Of a stretch of DNA of 64,000 bases, positions 1-11,345 are shown piece after piece (position 1 is the stretch's first letter; the number at the start of each line of letters is the position of its first letter). A program made the position numbers and the translations under genes. The DNA comes from Gonatopus flavifemur (Eukaryota > Arthropoda > Insecta > Hymenoptera > Dryinidae), in NCBI GenBank assembly GCA_018340375.1, contig JAFFJZ010000046.1, positions 62,001 through 126,000 on the forward strand, written 5' to 3'. Below the pieces are notes generated by a model. That model was not told where the DNA came from. It was given only the letters and a program-made list of their open reading frames with translations, and did not search any database.

Positions 1-1040
1 TTGCGGTAAGCACCCCAACCATTGGTCTATATAAACCCGTTTCGAAAAATCAAATTATTCATGACTAAAGATCGGTGGTGAATCTTGCAGAAGTAGTTCG
101 ATATTTGGATTCTCCGACCCTATAAGGCATGAACTCACGTTGAGAAATCGAGTCTCTCATGTTCAACCGGTCAACTATGGAGGAATCATGAATAAAAATT
201 ACGCGTAATCTATTCAATCCAGGCTTTCAATTATTGATTGATTTTTACAGGCGATTTGAAGGAGTATTCAGGAAAATTCAATGAGTCAATATATCCAATA
301 AGTAATACGTGTTCGGAAAAATCATTTTCATAAAAGAAAATATCAAAACACACATTCTTCATATATGTATAATTTTGCGTCGAATTTTCTCATGGATTGC
401 TTGATAAATTTGAATTTGGAATGGATAATAATTGAGCGCATGCCAAAAATTGAACACTGGATATAAATTTCAGTTTTCTCATGGTTTGCACTCAGTATTC
501 GAACACGAAATTATCAAAAATCCTTGAAATCTGGAAGTTATTGTCCCCAAAATCTCCTTACACTCACTAGGAATCAGTTGAGAATTGGAACCTTAATGAA
601 ATTCCTTTTGCCCACCCATCCCAAAACTGCCTAGATGAAGAAGTACTGTACAAAGTGAGGTAAAAAATAGTAGGTATGAGGAATGAATGAGAAGTGAACA
701 AGTGTTGCATGTGAGGAACGTAAATGATTATGAGGATACTCCAGAATGAAACGGATGAATGAAATCATGAATATAAAAGCTCCACACAGAGTCAAAAATG
801 GAAAAAATCTATGAAAGTGTGATTTGTAGAAATTTTAGCACGATCAGCATAGATCCATATGATGCGGGATTTGTCACAATATCGAATGATGTATGTAATA
901 ATCAGAAGAATGAAAAGCAAGGAGACGAAGCATCAACATGGAATACAAAAATTCATGCAGGATTTGTTGTAGGATATGTGAAAAGTGAGATGAGTGATCA
1001 TTCAAAATGCTTAATAGAATTCATTGTATGTTCACTCACT
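1..1040. other. Left flank without recognisable gene
   Basis: AT-rich sequence. Only short open frames occur (for example 798-1058, 86 codons), with no domain or repeat structure I recognise. It may be non-coding sequence of the DNA transposon whose transposase ends at 1041, or host intergenic DNA. I saw no terminal inverted repeat that would mark the transposon edge. Confidence 0.5.
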
Positions 1041-1868
1041 TTAATTGAAAGTGTGTAGAAGCGGAAACACATGAGAGTGATCTTGATAAGGAATCTGCAC
1101 TGCTTTAGAAATAATATAATTTGCTTTGCATGTATGAAGGTTTCCCCAACGATTCCCAACATGGATATTCATGTTTTTCGATGGACCAGGATATCCGGGG
1201 ATATTTGTTGAATGTTCTAATTCTTCTGCGAGAATAATCGACTCTGCATTTTGCAATCCACTTAGTTTGATACGTGGAATCCGCCGATCTTTTGTATTGC
1301 AACAATTGTCAGCTTGACCACAAGCAATTGTCCATCTAACCACATACTCTGAATAAGGAGTTGTGGTTATTAGAAACATGGATCCGCTCGTGTGTTTTAA
1401 TTTGCTGTATCAGCAATATACGCATCGATGATTTCATTGATCAATGTAAATATGTTTCTTTGGTTCTGAGGCATCGTCAGTCTTCTTATTTGAATTATCG
1501 ACCGAAGCGACTACACATGGTGTATTCTATAATTGTCAGCTTGTCTTGTGCACAGTAAAGTGAAATTCTTGAATTGTAGTCCTTTGTACGCATTTTCACA
1601 TGTTGATGGTATTGACTTTTGAGTTGGTTTATTGAGAACTGGAAATTTTTGAGAATTATCTTTCTTCATCACCATATTTTCCGAGTTCTCATTCAGGCAT
1701 CTATGTAGTTGCGCCAATGGTTTATCACTTCTTGTAATTAGTTTTTTCAAGTATTGAGAATAATTTTCAAAACAATACGCGCTGAACATGTCTAATGGAC
1801 CGTATCTTTCAGCATCTCCATACAAGTGAATGAGGTTATGAAGATTTTGGGTCACATATGTTTCACCA
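1041..1868 (-). pseudogene. C-terminal half of a DUF4218-type transposase, cut by the provirus
   Basis: Read on the minus strand, 1855-1511 encodes a block with QNLHNLIHLYGDAERYGPLD, the signature region of DUF4218-like transposase-domain proteins found in EnSpm/CACTA-like transposons. Further on, about 1130-1041 encodes an ending of the type IPYQDHSHVFPLLHT, matching the usual C-terminus of that family. The two blocks are in different frames, so there is at least one frameshift near 1380-1510. The upstream half lies at 17375-18662, on the far side of the provirus. A bridging tyrosine-glycine codon pair ends the frame at 17375, and the same frame resumes at 1868. The domain match is from memory of the family; the EnSpm assignment is inference. 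Confidence 0.6.
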
Positions 1869-2187
1869 TGTTACGGCCCTGCCCCACATCACTACACGTA
1901 CACCTACACACATACATTTTGAAACACTCCACTAGAGTAATATCACTGGGTTTTCCCAATGCTTCCCTTAGGAAAGGGGAAAGGTACCGTTGGAACTGAC
2001 TCTCTCGAAGAGAGGGCCAGAAAGACGCTATGCACCAAGGACACTCCCGCTTGTAAGCCCGAGGTGACAAGACCGATTTTTCTATTTCAATAAATCTCAC
2101 AGTATATCCGACATACGCGTCATCATTTCTAAACACCAAACTATTCAACCCTTTTTATGGATAACGTGGGCAACCCCACACGTTACA
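1869..2187 (+). repeat. 5' LTR of the errantivirus-like provirus
   Basis: 319 bp, starting TGTTAC and ending GTTACA, matching 17056-17374 at all but 9 positions. A TTTCAATAAATC segment near 2083 could hold the AATAAA polyadenylation signal. The TG...CA termini are those expected for retroviral integration. Confidence 0.93.
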
Positions 2188-2206
2188 TTGGTGGCAGCGG
2201 TTCTCG
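2188..2206 (+). promoter_or_regulatory. Candidate primer binding site
   Basis: TGGTGGCAGCGG starts two bases after the 5' LTR, where the tRNA primer binding site of a Ty3/gypsy element is expected, and begins with the usual TGG. I could not assign the tRNA species. Confidence 0.5.
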
Positions 2207-2550
2207 CCTCCAAGCGCGCAAAATAAGAAATTCAAAATAAAACAAAAACGGACATTTAAAAAATTAAATCAGCAAAAAAAAAAAAAAAAGGAAAATTAAC
2301 ACAGAAAATCAGTTAAAACACAATCGTGGGTGCAAATAAATCATAAAAATCACACAAACAATCAAGTGAGACCTGAGAGTGAAAAAGAACATAAAAAAAA
2401 ACAAGACATAAACAATGATCAAACGTGTCTGGTGAGAGCGATTTTAAAGTGATAAAACGCAGTGAAAGGACCATCCGCAACAGAAGCCAACATCAACCAA
2501 CGCGATAAGGGACCATACCGCATCAACCAGCAACGAAGTCAACCAGCAAG

Positions 2551-2584
2551 ATGTGGTCCTGTATCTTCAGTCTGCTAATGTAAG
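2551..2584 (+). promoter_or_regulatory. Candidate short leader exon and splice donor for env mRNA
   Basis: An ATG at 2551 opens a short hydrophobic frame that runs into a consensus splice donor, GTAAG, at 2580-2584. The 29-nt exon leaves two bases of a codon. The AG at 13864-13865, followed by the env frame, supplies the missing third base, so joining would put a hydrophobic leader in frame with env. Errantivirus env proteins are known to come from spliced subgenomic mRNAs. The use of these exact sites is inference. Confidence 0.5.
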
Positions 2585-3116
2585 CCGAGAATTCCGTTCA
2601 CACTTACACACTTACACCAAATTTTGAGTACTTCAATTTTCTTCCTCAAACTTGGGAAAATCTTATTCAATTATTTTGAGATCTTGCCCTCATTCCATTC
2701 AGAACAACCAAAATAAAGCATTCGAAATAATTCCCAAATTTAAAAAGAAAATATGTTTCATCATACATACATTGCTATATATTAACTTTGAATTGGTATC
2801 GTCACTTTTATGAGAATTCTTTTTTTCCTTCACTATATCCGAATATTCCAGTTATTATTCATCCCAAAATACTTTTTCCACCTCTGAAAGATGAAAAGAT
2901 ACTAAATTTGGAAGTCTGTGGATATAAAATTGCCTAAAACTAAGTTAGATGAAAGATTTATGCATTTTAATTCTTGTTTCTTCACAATATTACAAACCGC
3001 GATACCAATTAACGGTTTGACATGTTTTAACTTCGTATGCTGTTGTGAAAGGAAAAAACATATTTATGTCACAGAATTTTGGAAATAATTTATGAAAAAA
3101 AATATATACAAACAAA

Positions 3117-4394
3117 ATGCCAGATAACACTACATGTACCACACTCACAACGACCACAAATACACACACAAACACACAAGCGGGTACCTCAACAAATAGA
3201 GCTGCATTTTCTTTGAAAGACGCAACGGAATGCGTTCAGGTTTCCGATGGGTATAATATACCGGCTAGTTCTTTCATCCGGTCATCTGAAATTGCGCGGG
3301 AATTGATAAAGCCAGAACATGAGAAATTATTCGCGAATATCGTCCGGACGAAGATAAGGGGGGACGCGGATTTGAATTTAGGAAATTTTGAATTTTCGAA
3401 GGTATAAGATTTGAATAGAGAAATTGAAAACATTTATGTACCGAAAAAATCCCAAAACAAATGGCATTCAGAATTAGCGTTTGCAAAGCAGGAATGGCGG
3501 GAAACTCCAGTGGAATTTGGAAGAAGGATCCAGAACATTCAGGGAAGGGCTAGAGAGTCAATTAAAGAGCACAATGCACCAGAAATTGCAGCGGGATTAA
3601 TTCAAAATCTCGAAACCACAGCATTAACTAGTTTCATCGCGGGTTTATTAGATGATGAATCAGAGACAAAAGTCGCAAGTACAGATCCACGAAATTTAAG
3701 GTAAGCTATAGATAGGGCAGTAGGGTCATGGGAATATTTGCAGAACAGATCAAAAAGATTAGGGACAAATAGATTTTCGAATTTCAAAACTGAAGATTGT
3801 CAATATTGCGGGGCAATAGGACATACTCATAGAGAATGTCCATCACAAAGAGGCACAAGGAATCGCGATGTACACACTCACAAATCACACATAAATCCAC
3901 AAAATCCAAGGCAACATAAAAATCATGGGCAAAATGAGAATGCTAGCTCACAACCACATTATACGCAACCTTACACAAACCCTAATAGGAATACAAATTA
4001 CTCACAAAATACATATAACAATTCTCAATCACACATACAACAACAAAGAACAAATACCTTCCCAAATCAACAATACGAAAGAGAATCTAGCAGAAATTCA
4101 AAACAATATTATTCACAACAGCAAACGGAAAATTTTGATAACTCTAAACATTGTATATATTGTAAAAGATCGGGGCATACTGTACAGGAATGCAGAGTGC
4201 ATATTAGATCCCAAAAGAATTGCACCTTTTGTAAAATAGACGGGCATACGATAGAAGAATGTCGGTCATTCGCGAGGTCGAAGAAGTTTTGTGTAAACTG
4301 TAAATCACAAGGACACGATAGCGCGGAGTGCCGTAGGAAGTCCGTGACTCTGATTGAAAACGACGAAAATTTGAGAGATTTAAACTTGAATTAG
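3117..4394 (+). pseudogene. gag: gag, with two in-frame stop codons
   Basis: Encodes the structural polyprotein that packages the genomic RNA. One frame runs from the ATG at 3117 to TAG at 4392-4394 (426 codons) but is broken by TAA at 3405-3407 and TAA at 3702-3704. No indel is needed to read across either. The capsid-like part occupies roughly residues 40-205. The C-terminal third has four CX2CX3-4HX4C zinc knuckles, for example CQYCGAIGHTHREC, CIYCKRSGHTVQEC, CTFCKIDGHTIEEC and CVNCKSQGHDSAEC, separated first by a long Asn/Gln/His-rich linker. Four knuckles is more than most gypsy-like Gags have. The frame overlaps pol by 37 nt. Confidence 0.88.
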
Positions 4395-6222
4395 ATTCTA
4401 GATGCAGGTACAATTTGGAATCTCACTCGAGCACAGAAGTACCTATTTATCAAATCGATAAAATAAATGATGAAAAGACTGTAGAAATATCGCTAAATTC
4501 AAGACATTTCGTAAGCGGGAAACAAAAATTTTTGGTGGACACGGGCGCAAATGTAGACGTTATCAAGGAGAAAATCATAATTCCATTCACCCCTTGCGAT
4601 CCAAATAATATCATCGCGTTGAGAGGGATAACAGAACAATTGATTTATACACTCGCGGAAGTAGAATTGGAAGTAAATAACAATAAACATATCTTTCAAG
4701 TTGTCCCAAATAATTTCCCAATAGCACAGGATGGTATTGTTGGGATGAAATTTTTGAGGAACGAAGAAGCGACCTTATCTTTCATAACAAATTCTATGAA
4801 AACGAGAGGAAATATAGAAATTCCGGTCGAGTCGGAACGAATAGGAATACCGGCAAGTTCGAGAAAGAAGATTGAAATTCAACTCATAAATTCAAACACA
4901 ATAGATATGGGGGTAATAGAAGATTTGGACCTAGGGGACAACGTCTTCACAAATAAGGCTCTAGTTAAAAATCAAAATAATAGAGCTTTTGTTCATGCTT
5001 TCAACCCAAATGAGTATGATGTTAGCATCCCAACTCCGCGGGTAGAGTTAGAAGAAATAGAAGGAATTAAATCAATTTCAGGGGTAGGAGAATTAAATCG
5101 CGAAGAGCAAACGACAAATATCAATCAAATGCACCTCATAACAATTAGCAAACACGAACAAAAAGAAACTGATTCAAAACGATATTCTACAATCAAAGAA
5201 CCGGTAAACCCATCGGAAATCACAAATTTTGAGCGTTCTAATAGCGATAAATTAGGAAAAAATGAAATAACGGATAGTAAACTAAAAACAACAGGAAATG
5301 ACAAAGTAAACTACAATGACATCTATTCCGACTCGGAAATATATCGAAAAACATTAGTGAGGGAATATTTGAACCACAAACGCGAACTAAAACAATTGAA
5401 TAAAGGAGAATATAATGAAACAAAAAGCATGAAATTTAAAGTAAATAATATAAAGGCGGAAGCTTCAAAGGAGAAAACTGAAATTATGAAGGGGTCTGAG
5501 TTTGAACGAGGGAGGAACGAAATTTTATTGAATCAAATAAATGGAAATACCCGAGAGGATTTTCAAAGTAATAAAATTGAAAGCTTAAGGAAAGGCCCTG
5601 AATCGCAGCAGAGACCTGGAAGAGGACCGATAACAGAAACCCAAAACCATAAAACTAAAGTGCAGGCTACGATTAGAAGAATAATAGACCAGGGAAACGT
5701 TGTGCACCAGAAACAGAAATTAACATCAGCAAAGTATGTAGGACAACCATCAGGCTATGCAGAAAAAACACAAATCATACGGGCGTCGGGAATCATAAAA
5801 CCCGACAACATAAAAGAAAGAGGGCTGAGAGGAAATAAAAACCAGGGATTGAATACCTCAAAAACTGAGACTGGAAATTTCAAATTGGCAATAACAGATA
5901 AAATCAAAGAAATAATGCACATACAAAACAAAGACATGTATAGGGGTGACAAAATTGACAGTAAAAGCATTTCTTTCTCACCAATAAATGAATCTATGAA
6001 TAAAGAAACACTATAAACACAGAAGGAGAGAATAAGTCTATTACGATCTAAACTAAAATTAAATCATCTAAATGATAAGGGAAAAGAGCATGTTTTTAAA
6101 ATAACGCAGAACAGAAATAATTCATTTTATCTGCCGGGAAATAAATTAACTGCAGCGAGAGTCCCTACAAATAAAATATCAACGTCAGATAATATTCCAA
6201 TTAATACGAAGCAGTATAGGCA
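4358..6222 (+). pseudogene. pol: pol, N-terminal part: aspartic protease and linker to reverse transcriptase
   Basis: The -1 frame opens at 4358 and runs to TAA at 6014-6016, then stays open in the same frame until it meets the inserted DNA transposon at 6223. A retroviral-type aspartic protease active site, LVDTGANVDVI, lies near 4534-4566, and a partner motif GIVGMKFL near 4735. The long region after it (about 5050-6010) is Lys/Asn/Glu-rich and without recognisable domains, unusually long for the space between protease and reverse transcriptase. The single TAA at 6014 truncates the product. The reverse transcriptase continues at 10105 after the insertion. Confidence 0.85.
4367..4373 (+). 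promoter_or_regulatory. Candidate -1 ribosomal frameshift heptamer (A AAT TTG)
   Basis: The heptamer fits the X XXY YYZ rule in the gag frame and lies inside the 37-nt gag/pol overlap (pol frame open from 4358, gag stop at 4392-4394). pol is in the -1 frame relative to gag. Errantiviruses and other retroviruses often use -1 frameshifting here. I did not identify a clear downstream pseudoknot by eye. Confidence 0.55.
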
Positions 6223-6503
6223 CTAGAGTGGAGTGAAAAACAAAAAAGTCTCTGAATCGAATCGTAATAGTGCGGAAAAGTTGCTACTCTTCGAGACAAA
6301 CTCAGGAAAAAAAAAAATTTTGAAATCGGATGAGATCTTCAACTCGCGCATTTCGTTTAAAGTTTTCGAATTTCATCGAAAATTCAGGGATATTTCAAAA
6401 TATTCCAGGTTGCTTCATTATTGTCCGATCGAGCTGATTTTTGGTTTGTCGCATTATGTTGAGATTTTTAATGGAAAAAAAAAACATATCCCCCTCCTCC
6501 CTT
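6223..6503 (+). repeat. Left terminal inverted repeat of the hAT-like element
   Basis: Starts CTAGAGTGGAGTGAAAAAC and is the near-perfect inverse of 9831-10104, which ends GTTTTTCACTCCACCTC. The repeats differ by scattered changes and by poly-A length. Confidence 0.88.
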
Positions 6504-6735
6504 CACGGGGAGGGGGTAACACAGAAAGCCTGCACGGGGTCATAAAGCACGTTTTCCTCTCAAATCACCCTAAATAGGTGTCGACGCCTTACAGATACAT
6601 CGAAACAATTTCCGATGTATTATAGAATATCCTTATCGCTTCAATTATTATATGAACTGAAATTGCTTATGGGGCATAAACTCAATGGCTGGCATTCCTT
6701 ACTTGTCTTCGCTAATTATCCAGTAGCACAGTAGA

Positions 6736-7042
6736 GTTGTATCGTCGCAGCGTTATTGCAGACTGAGTGTCTTAAGAACATCCACACGCACTTGTGTGCA
6801 TTGCATGTATTTCTACATACACATTCTTGATTATCGGTTGTATCGTCGCAGCGTTATTGCAGACTGAGTGTCTTATAGAAAATCCACACGCACTTGTGTG
6901 CATCGCATATATTTCCACCTACACATTCTTGATTATCTGTTGTATCGTCACAGCGTTATTACAGACTGAGTGTCTTATGAAAAATCCACACGCACTGGTG
7001 TGCATCGCGTATATTTCCACATACACATTCTTGATTATCGGT
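6736..7042 (+). repeat. Three tandem copies of a ~102-bp unit upstream of the transposase
   Basis: Units begin GTTGTATCGTCGCAGCG at 6736, 6837 and 6939 and end with ...CTTGATTATCGG. They lie directly upstream of the presumed start codon at 7048, where promoter repeats could sit. Because the unit is a multiple of three, a spurious repeated hydrophobic frame (6794-7057) runs through it. Confidence 0.8.
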
Positions 7043-7047
7043 TATCA

Positions 7048-9327
7048 ATGTCCCTGACACGTAAAGACACGGCGTGTCCTTTCTTCGGGGCCCCAAAACC
7101 ATTGCCGCTTTCCTTCCTCCCAACATCTGCGGATGTCGTGAGAGCTTTTCACCAGGAAAGATATAGACTGTGCTCCGGGAAGGAAGTCAACTTTTCTTTA
7201 GTGGCTAGCAGTGTAGCCTCACAATTGGAAGCATTGTATTGCAAAGCTTCCATTCCTGTCGTTTCTCATGCCAGAATAATACGAAAAATAAAAGTCCTGC
7301 ATGACAAATATTATGTTCTCAGAAAATCTTACAACAGGGAAAAAACACATGAAGAGTACAAGAACTTTATCCAAGAGTCATGTGAAACTTTATTCGATAT
7401 TTCTACATGTGAATGCCCTATGACATTTGAGTGCATTTGCAACAAATCTTTTAGTGCATGCATTTGCTCCAATCCTGTTGTCATTCAATGCAGGTGCCCT
7501 GAAGACAGAAAAATACCTGTAATAGAACTCAAGTTCCTGTATGCACAAAGGTATTTGAGGAAGGGGAAAATTGGAGCCAAAGATTTGACAGAAACCAAAA
7601 GATTGACAAGACAAATGCAGAGGAAAGAACGTAGTAATCTTCTGCAGCACTCCTCTATAGAAATTGCTGCAGGTCCGTCTTCTTTTAGCACTATTCCTGA
7701 AACAGAAAATAAACATTTTGAAGAGAGTGATAATGAACAGCACGATGCAACCTTTCAGTTCCCACGCTCAACGTCTTTTGTTTCTGAAAAAAAACAAATG
7801 CGTTTGTCATTGCCAACAACTGGTGGGATATGTGATCGGTATGGGGTTTCTGACAGAGCAGCAGCAGCCATAGCTCCAAGCGTGGTGAAGGATGTGGGAT
7901 TAGTCACTAATAAAAATTCATCTATGATTATTGATCGAAGCAAGATTAGACGTGAGAAAGAAAAATGCAGAGCTAGCTTAGTTGAAGCGCAGCTTATTGA
8001 GCGACAAGCAGAGGGTCCTGAGTATTTGTACTTTGACGGCAGATCAGATAACACACTGTACTTAGAAGAAAGAAACGGTAAACGCTACCAAACAGAGGAA
8101 AAAGAAGAACATATTTCTGTTATTGAGGAACCTGGCTCAAAATATGTTTGCCATATAGTACCAGATTCAAAGACCGGAAAGGATACAGCCCTCAGCATTG
8201 TGAGGTACTTCGAAGACAATGCTATAGATACATCTGGTATTGCAGTTATCGGTTGCGATGGTACAGCAACAAATACTGGCTGGAAAAATGGAGCCATTAA
8301 ACATATTGAGATGAAATTACAAAAACCCTTACAATGGGTTATCTGCCTCATGCACTTCAACGAATTGCCTTTGCGGCATCTCATCGAAGATCTCGATGGG
8401 GGAACAAGTGGTCCTCATTCATTCACAGGTGCTATCTGCAAACAACTTGCAGAATGTGAGTCGTTGCCTGTGGTTGATTTTCAGCCGATCAGCTGCGTTC
8501 TGCCAGAGATTGATTTCAAAATCCTCAGTAAAGATCAAAGATATTCACACGAGATTGCTCTCAGCATTGATTCATGATCCTGTTCAACAGATCTAGCCAA
8601 CCGTGACCCGGGACCAATAGCACATGCTCGTTGGTTGACCACAGCTAACAGAATTCTTAGGCTATATATTTCCACTGCAAACCCGATAGAAACCCTGCAG
8701 CTTATAGTGACATACATATTACACATATACGCACCACTGTGGTTCCAAATTAAGACAAAATCTTCTATTCTTGAAGGACCAAAACACATTTTTGATTGTA
8801 TCAAAAGATGTCGAAAGTTACCTCCTAAAGTAAGGAATATTGTACATAAAGTCATTCAGACAAACGGCTTCTTCGCCCATCCAGAAAATGTTCTGCTGTC
8901 TATGGTAATGGATAACGATGAGCGCATTAGAGAACTAGGTCTGAGGCGAGTCCGCGAAACAAAAGAAAAACCTGTGACAAAAAAAGCTTTCGTGAGGACT
9001 TTCAAAGTACCTGAATTTAATTTTGAAGCGCAAGAGTACTCTGACATCATCAATTGGTCTAAGGTTACACTTACCTGTCCCCCACTCTTGTCTCCTCTTT
9101 CCGCACAGCAAATTTCGATGCTAATTGAGGAGAAACAGAAACCAACACTAGGAATAGACCTGAAAAAAGTCCCTTGTCACACTCAGGCAGTAGAACGGTG
9201 TGTAAAACTGGTGACAAGAGCCAGAAAAAAAGTATATGGACACGACAGGAGAGATGGCTACATTCGAGCAACTCTTAACTCTCAAGCAGAAATGCCACAA
9301 TTCGAAACAAAATCTGACTTCAAATAG
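7048..9327 (+). pseudogene. hAT-like transposase with one in-frame stop
   Basis: About 760 codons from the ATG at 7048, just after the tandem repeats, to TAG at 9325-9327, broken only by TGA at 8575-8577. Residues from about 8230 on (VIGCDGTATNTGW, then WVICLMHFNELPLRHL) resemble the D...C/H-rich core of hAT-type transposases; a Cys-rich stretch (CECPMTFECICNKSFSACIC) precedes it. The C-terminal part contains PCHTQAVERCVKLVTRA, a recurring motif in a widespread arthropod protein family usually annotated only as uncharacterised. That family memory, the 8-bp target duplication and the terminal repeats make a transposase the best call. The start could lie a few codons further in. Confidence 0.7.
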
Positions 9328-9830
9328 AGTCCATGCCCACATTTGGTTGGTTGGTTGGGTAGGGCGTGGGTGGAACTCGCGGTGCGGCCACCTTCTCGTG
9401 GTGAGTTCTGAGTCGTGGCAAGTGTGACGGGCGAAGAGCTGCATATATTGCATACTGTAATAAAACATGAATATAACCCCTCCCCCAGGCGCGAATTCAA
9501 AGGGGGGGCGGTAGGGGCAATTACCCCTCCCAAGCCAACCAAATATGTTCCGGCAATGGGGAGTTTTTGTATTCCTACGATCTTTATTTTTCTCAAAGTT
9601 CAAATCAGTACTTTTCGCCCGCCCCCCCCCCCCAGACAGATCTCTGGATCCGCCCCTGCCCTCCCCTCCTTTCTACCCCCTTTGCCGTTATTTGGAAGGG
9701 GGATTCAACTGAAGTAATGATATTATTCTATACAGTGGGAATTATTGCGATATAACGGGACGGTGTCGACAGAGTTATTTAGGGCGATTTGAGGGAAAAA
9801 TGGACCTTCCGATTCGCTTCAAGCTTCATC
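9328..9830. other. Non-coding 3' part of the hAT-like element
   Basis: Contains short direct motifs (GGTTGGTTGGTTGGG near 9340), a C-run near 9623-9634 and no supported gene. Confidence 0.5.
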
Positions 9831-10104
9831 AAGGAGGGGAGGGGGTATATTTTTCTCCAATAAAAACCTCAATATAATACCACAAATCAAAAATCAGCTT
9901 GATCGGACAATAATCGAGCGAACTCGAATATTTTGAAATATCCTTGAATTTTCGATGAAATTCAAAAACTTTAAGCGAAATGCGCAAGTTGAAGATTTTA
10001 TCCGATTTCAAAATTTTTTTTTCCTGAGTTCGTCTTGAAGAGTAGCAACTTTTCCGCACTATTACGATTCGATTCAGAGACTTTTTCGTTTTTCACTCCA
10101 CCTC
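9831..10104 (-). repeat. Right terminal inverted repeat of the hAT-like element
   Basis: Inverse of 6223-6503, followed directly by the second TATAGGCA target copy. Confidence 0.88.
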
Positions 10105-10920
10105 TATAGGCACCCCCAAATACATAAAGAAGAGATCAGAAAACAAGTCAGTAAACTCCTTGAAGACGATAAAATTAGAGCATCGACCTCCCCGTATAAT
10201 TCATCGGTATGGGTAGTACCTAAAAAATCAGATATCAATGGGCCAAAGAAATCGAGAATGGTGATTCATTGAAGGAAACCAAATGAAAAAACGATTTCGG
10301 ACGCATATCCAATCCCCAATATGACCGAACTATTAGAACAACTAGGAAACGCGAAATATTTTTCAGTATTCGATTCGCTCTCTAGCTTTCACCAAATACC
10401 TATGGAAGGGGAAGATATTCCAAAAACTGCGTTTTCAATATCTGAAGGACATCACGAATTTCTCAGAATGCCCTCCGGGTTAAAAAATGGCCCAGCAACC
10501 TATCAAAGAACCATTAATCAAATTTTAAAGGGACTGCTCGGAGTAGAAACGTTCATCGACGACATTATTCTCACAGCAAGATCTTTAGAAGAGCACGAAA
10601 GTAGATTTAATAAACTCATGGATAGATTAGAGACAGTCGGATTGAAATTACACCCTGGAAAGTGTGAATTCTTGCGACGAGAAGTAGCTTATTTAGGGCA
10701 CATTATAACGGAGGAGGGAATAAAACCGAATCCAGAAAAAATCAAAACGGTGAAAGAATATCCTATCCCGAAGAATGCAAAACAAATTAAACGATTTCTC
10801 GGTTTGATAGGTTATTATAGACGTTCCATCCCAAACTTTGCAAAATTAGCGAAACCCTTGAATATTTTATTGAAAAAGAATACAGAATATAGATGGGACT
10901 CGAGCAACAGTTATCTTTTG
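10105..10920 (+). pseudogene. pol: pol: reverse transcriptase domain, broken
   Basis: Continues pol after the inserted transposon. Fingers region at about 10190-10320 (WVVPKKSD), palm motif A with the catalytic aspartate in SVFDSLSSFHQIPM (about 10361-10402), and motif C with the aspartate pair in TFIDDIIL (about 10549-10572). The thumb and connection follow (RFLGLIGYYRR, about 10795). All three catalytic aspartates are present. A TGA at 10270-10272 interrupts the frame before motif A, and a frameshift near 10895-10905 separates it from RNase H. Confidence 0.9.
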
Positions 10921-11345
10921 AAGAATTACGCGACATTATATGCGAACAGCCGATTTTACAATATCCCGATTTTACAAGACCCTTTGTGGTCACGACAGAC
11001 GCCTCGAAATTTGCAGTCGGGGCAGTACTAAGTCAAGGGGAAATAGGGAAAGATTTGCCTATCGCGTATGCTTCGAGGGTTTTGAATGGAGCAGAAGTTA
11101 ACTATTCAGTGACCGAGAAGGAATTGTTACGATTATATATGCAGTCAAACACTTTCGGCCTCATTTATACGGGAAAAAATCCATGCTCGTTACGGATCAC
11201 AAACCTTTAATCTATTTAAATAATGTAACAGACCCATCATCGAGATTAATGCGTTGGAGATTAAAATTAGAACAGTATTCTTATGGAATCATTTATAAAA
11301 AAGGCACAGCAAACGCGAACGCGGACGCCTCATCAAGAATTCCGA
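10893..11345 (+). pseudogene. pol: pol: RNase H domain, two frames
   Basis: FVVTTDASKFAVGAVLSQ (about 10983-11036) holds the first RNase H aspartate. YASRVLNGAEVNYSVTEKELL holds the conserved glutamate region. The frame then shifts near 11130, and MLVTDHKPLIYL (from 11183) and ANADASSRI (about 11311-11337) complete the domain in another frame. These are the standard Ty3/gypsy RNase H motifs in order; the indel makes it non-functional. Confidence 0.88.

Larger units (their letters stand above)
6223..10104 (+). mobile_element. hAT-like DNA transposon inserted in the provirus pol gene
   Basis: A 3,882-bp element with inverted terminal repeats of about 275 bp (6223-6503 and 9831-10104). It is flanked by an exact 8-bp duplication, TATAGGCA, at 6215-6222 and 10105-10112. 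The pol frame is codon position 1 at 6215 and again at 10105, so leaving out the element and one duplication copy restores the viral frame. An 8-bp duplication is typical of hAT and a few other superfamilies. It encodes one large transposase-like protein (7048-9327) with a single stop. Confidence 0.88.

Noticed and set aside
798..1058. 86-codon frame as a host gene
   Set aside because: No motif, no supporting structure and typical chance length in this AT-rich DNA.
6794..7057. Repetitive small membrane protein
   Set aside because: It is only the translation of three 102-bp tandem repeats, whose length is divisible by three.
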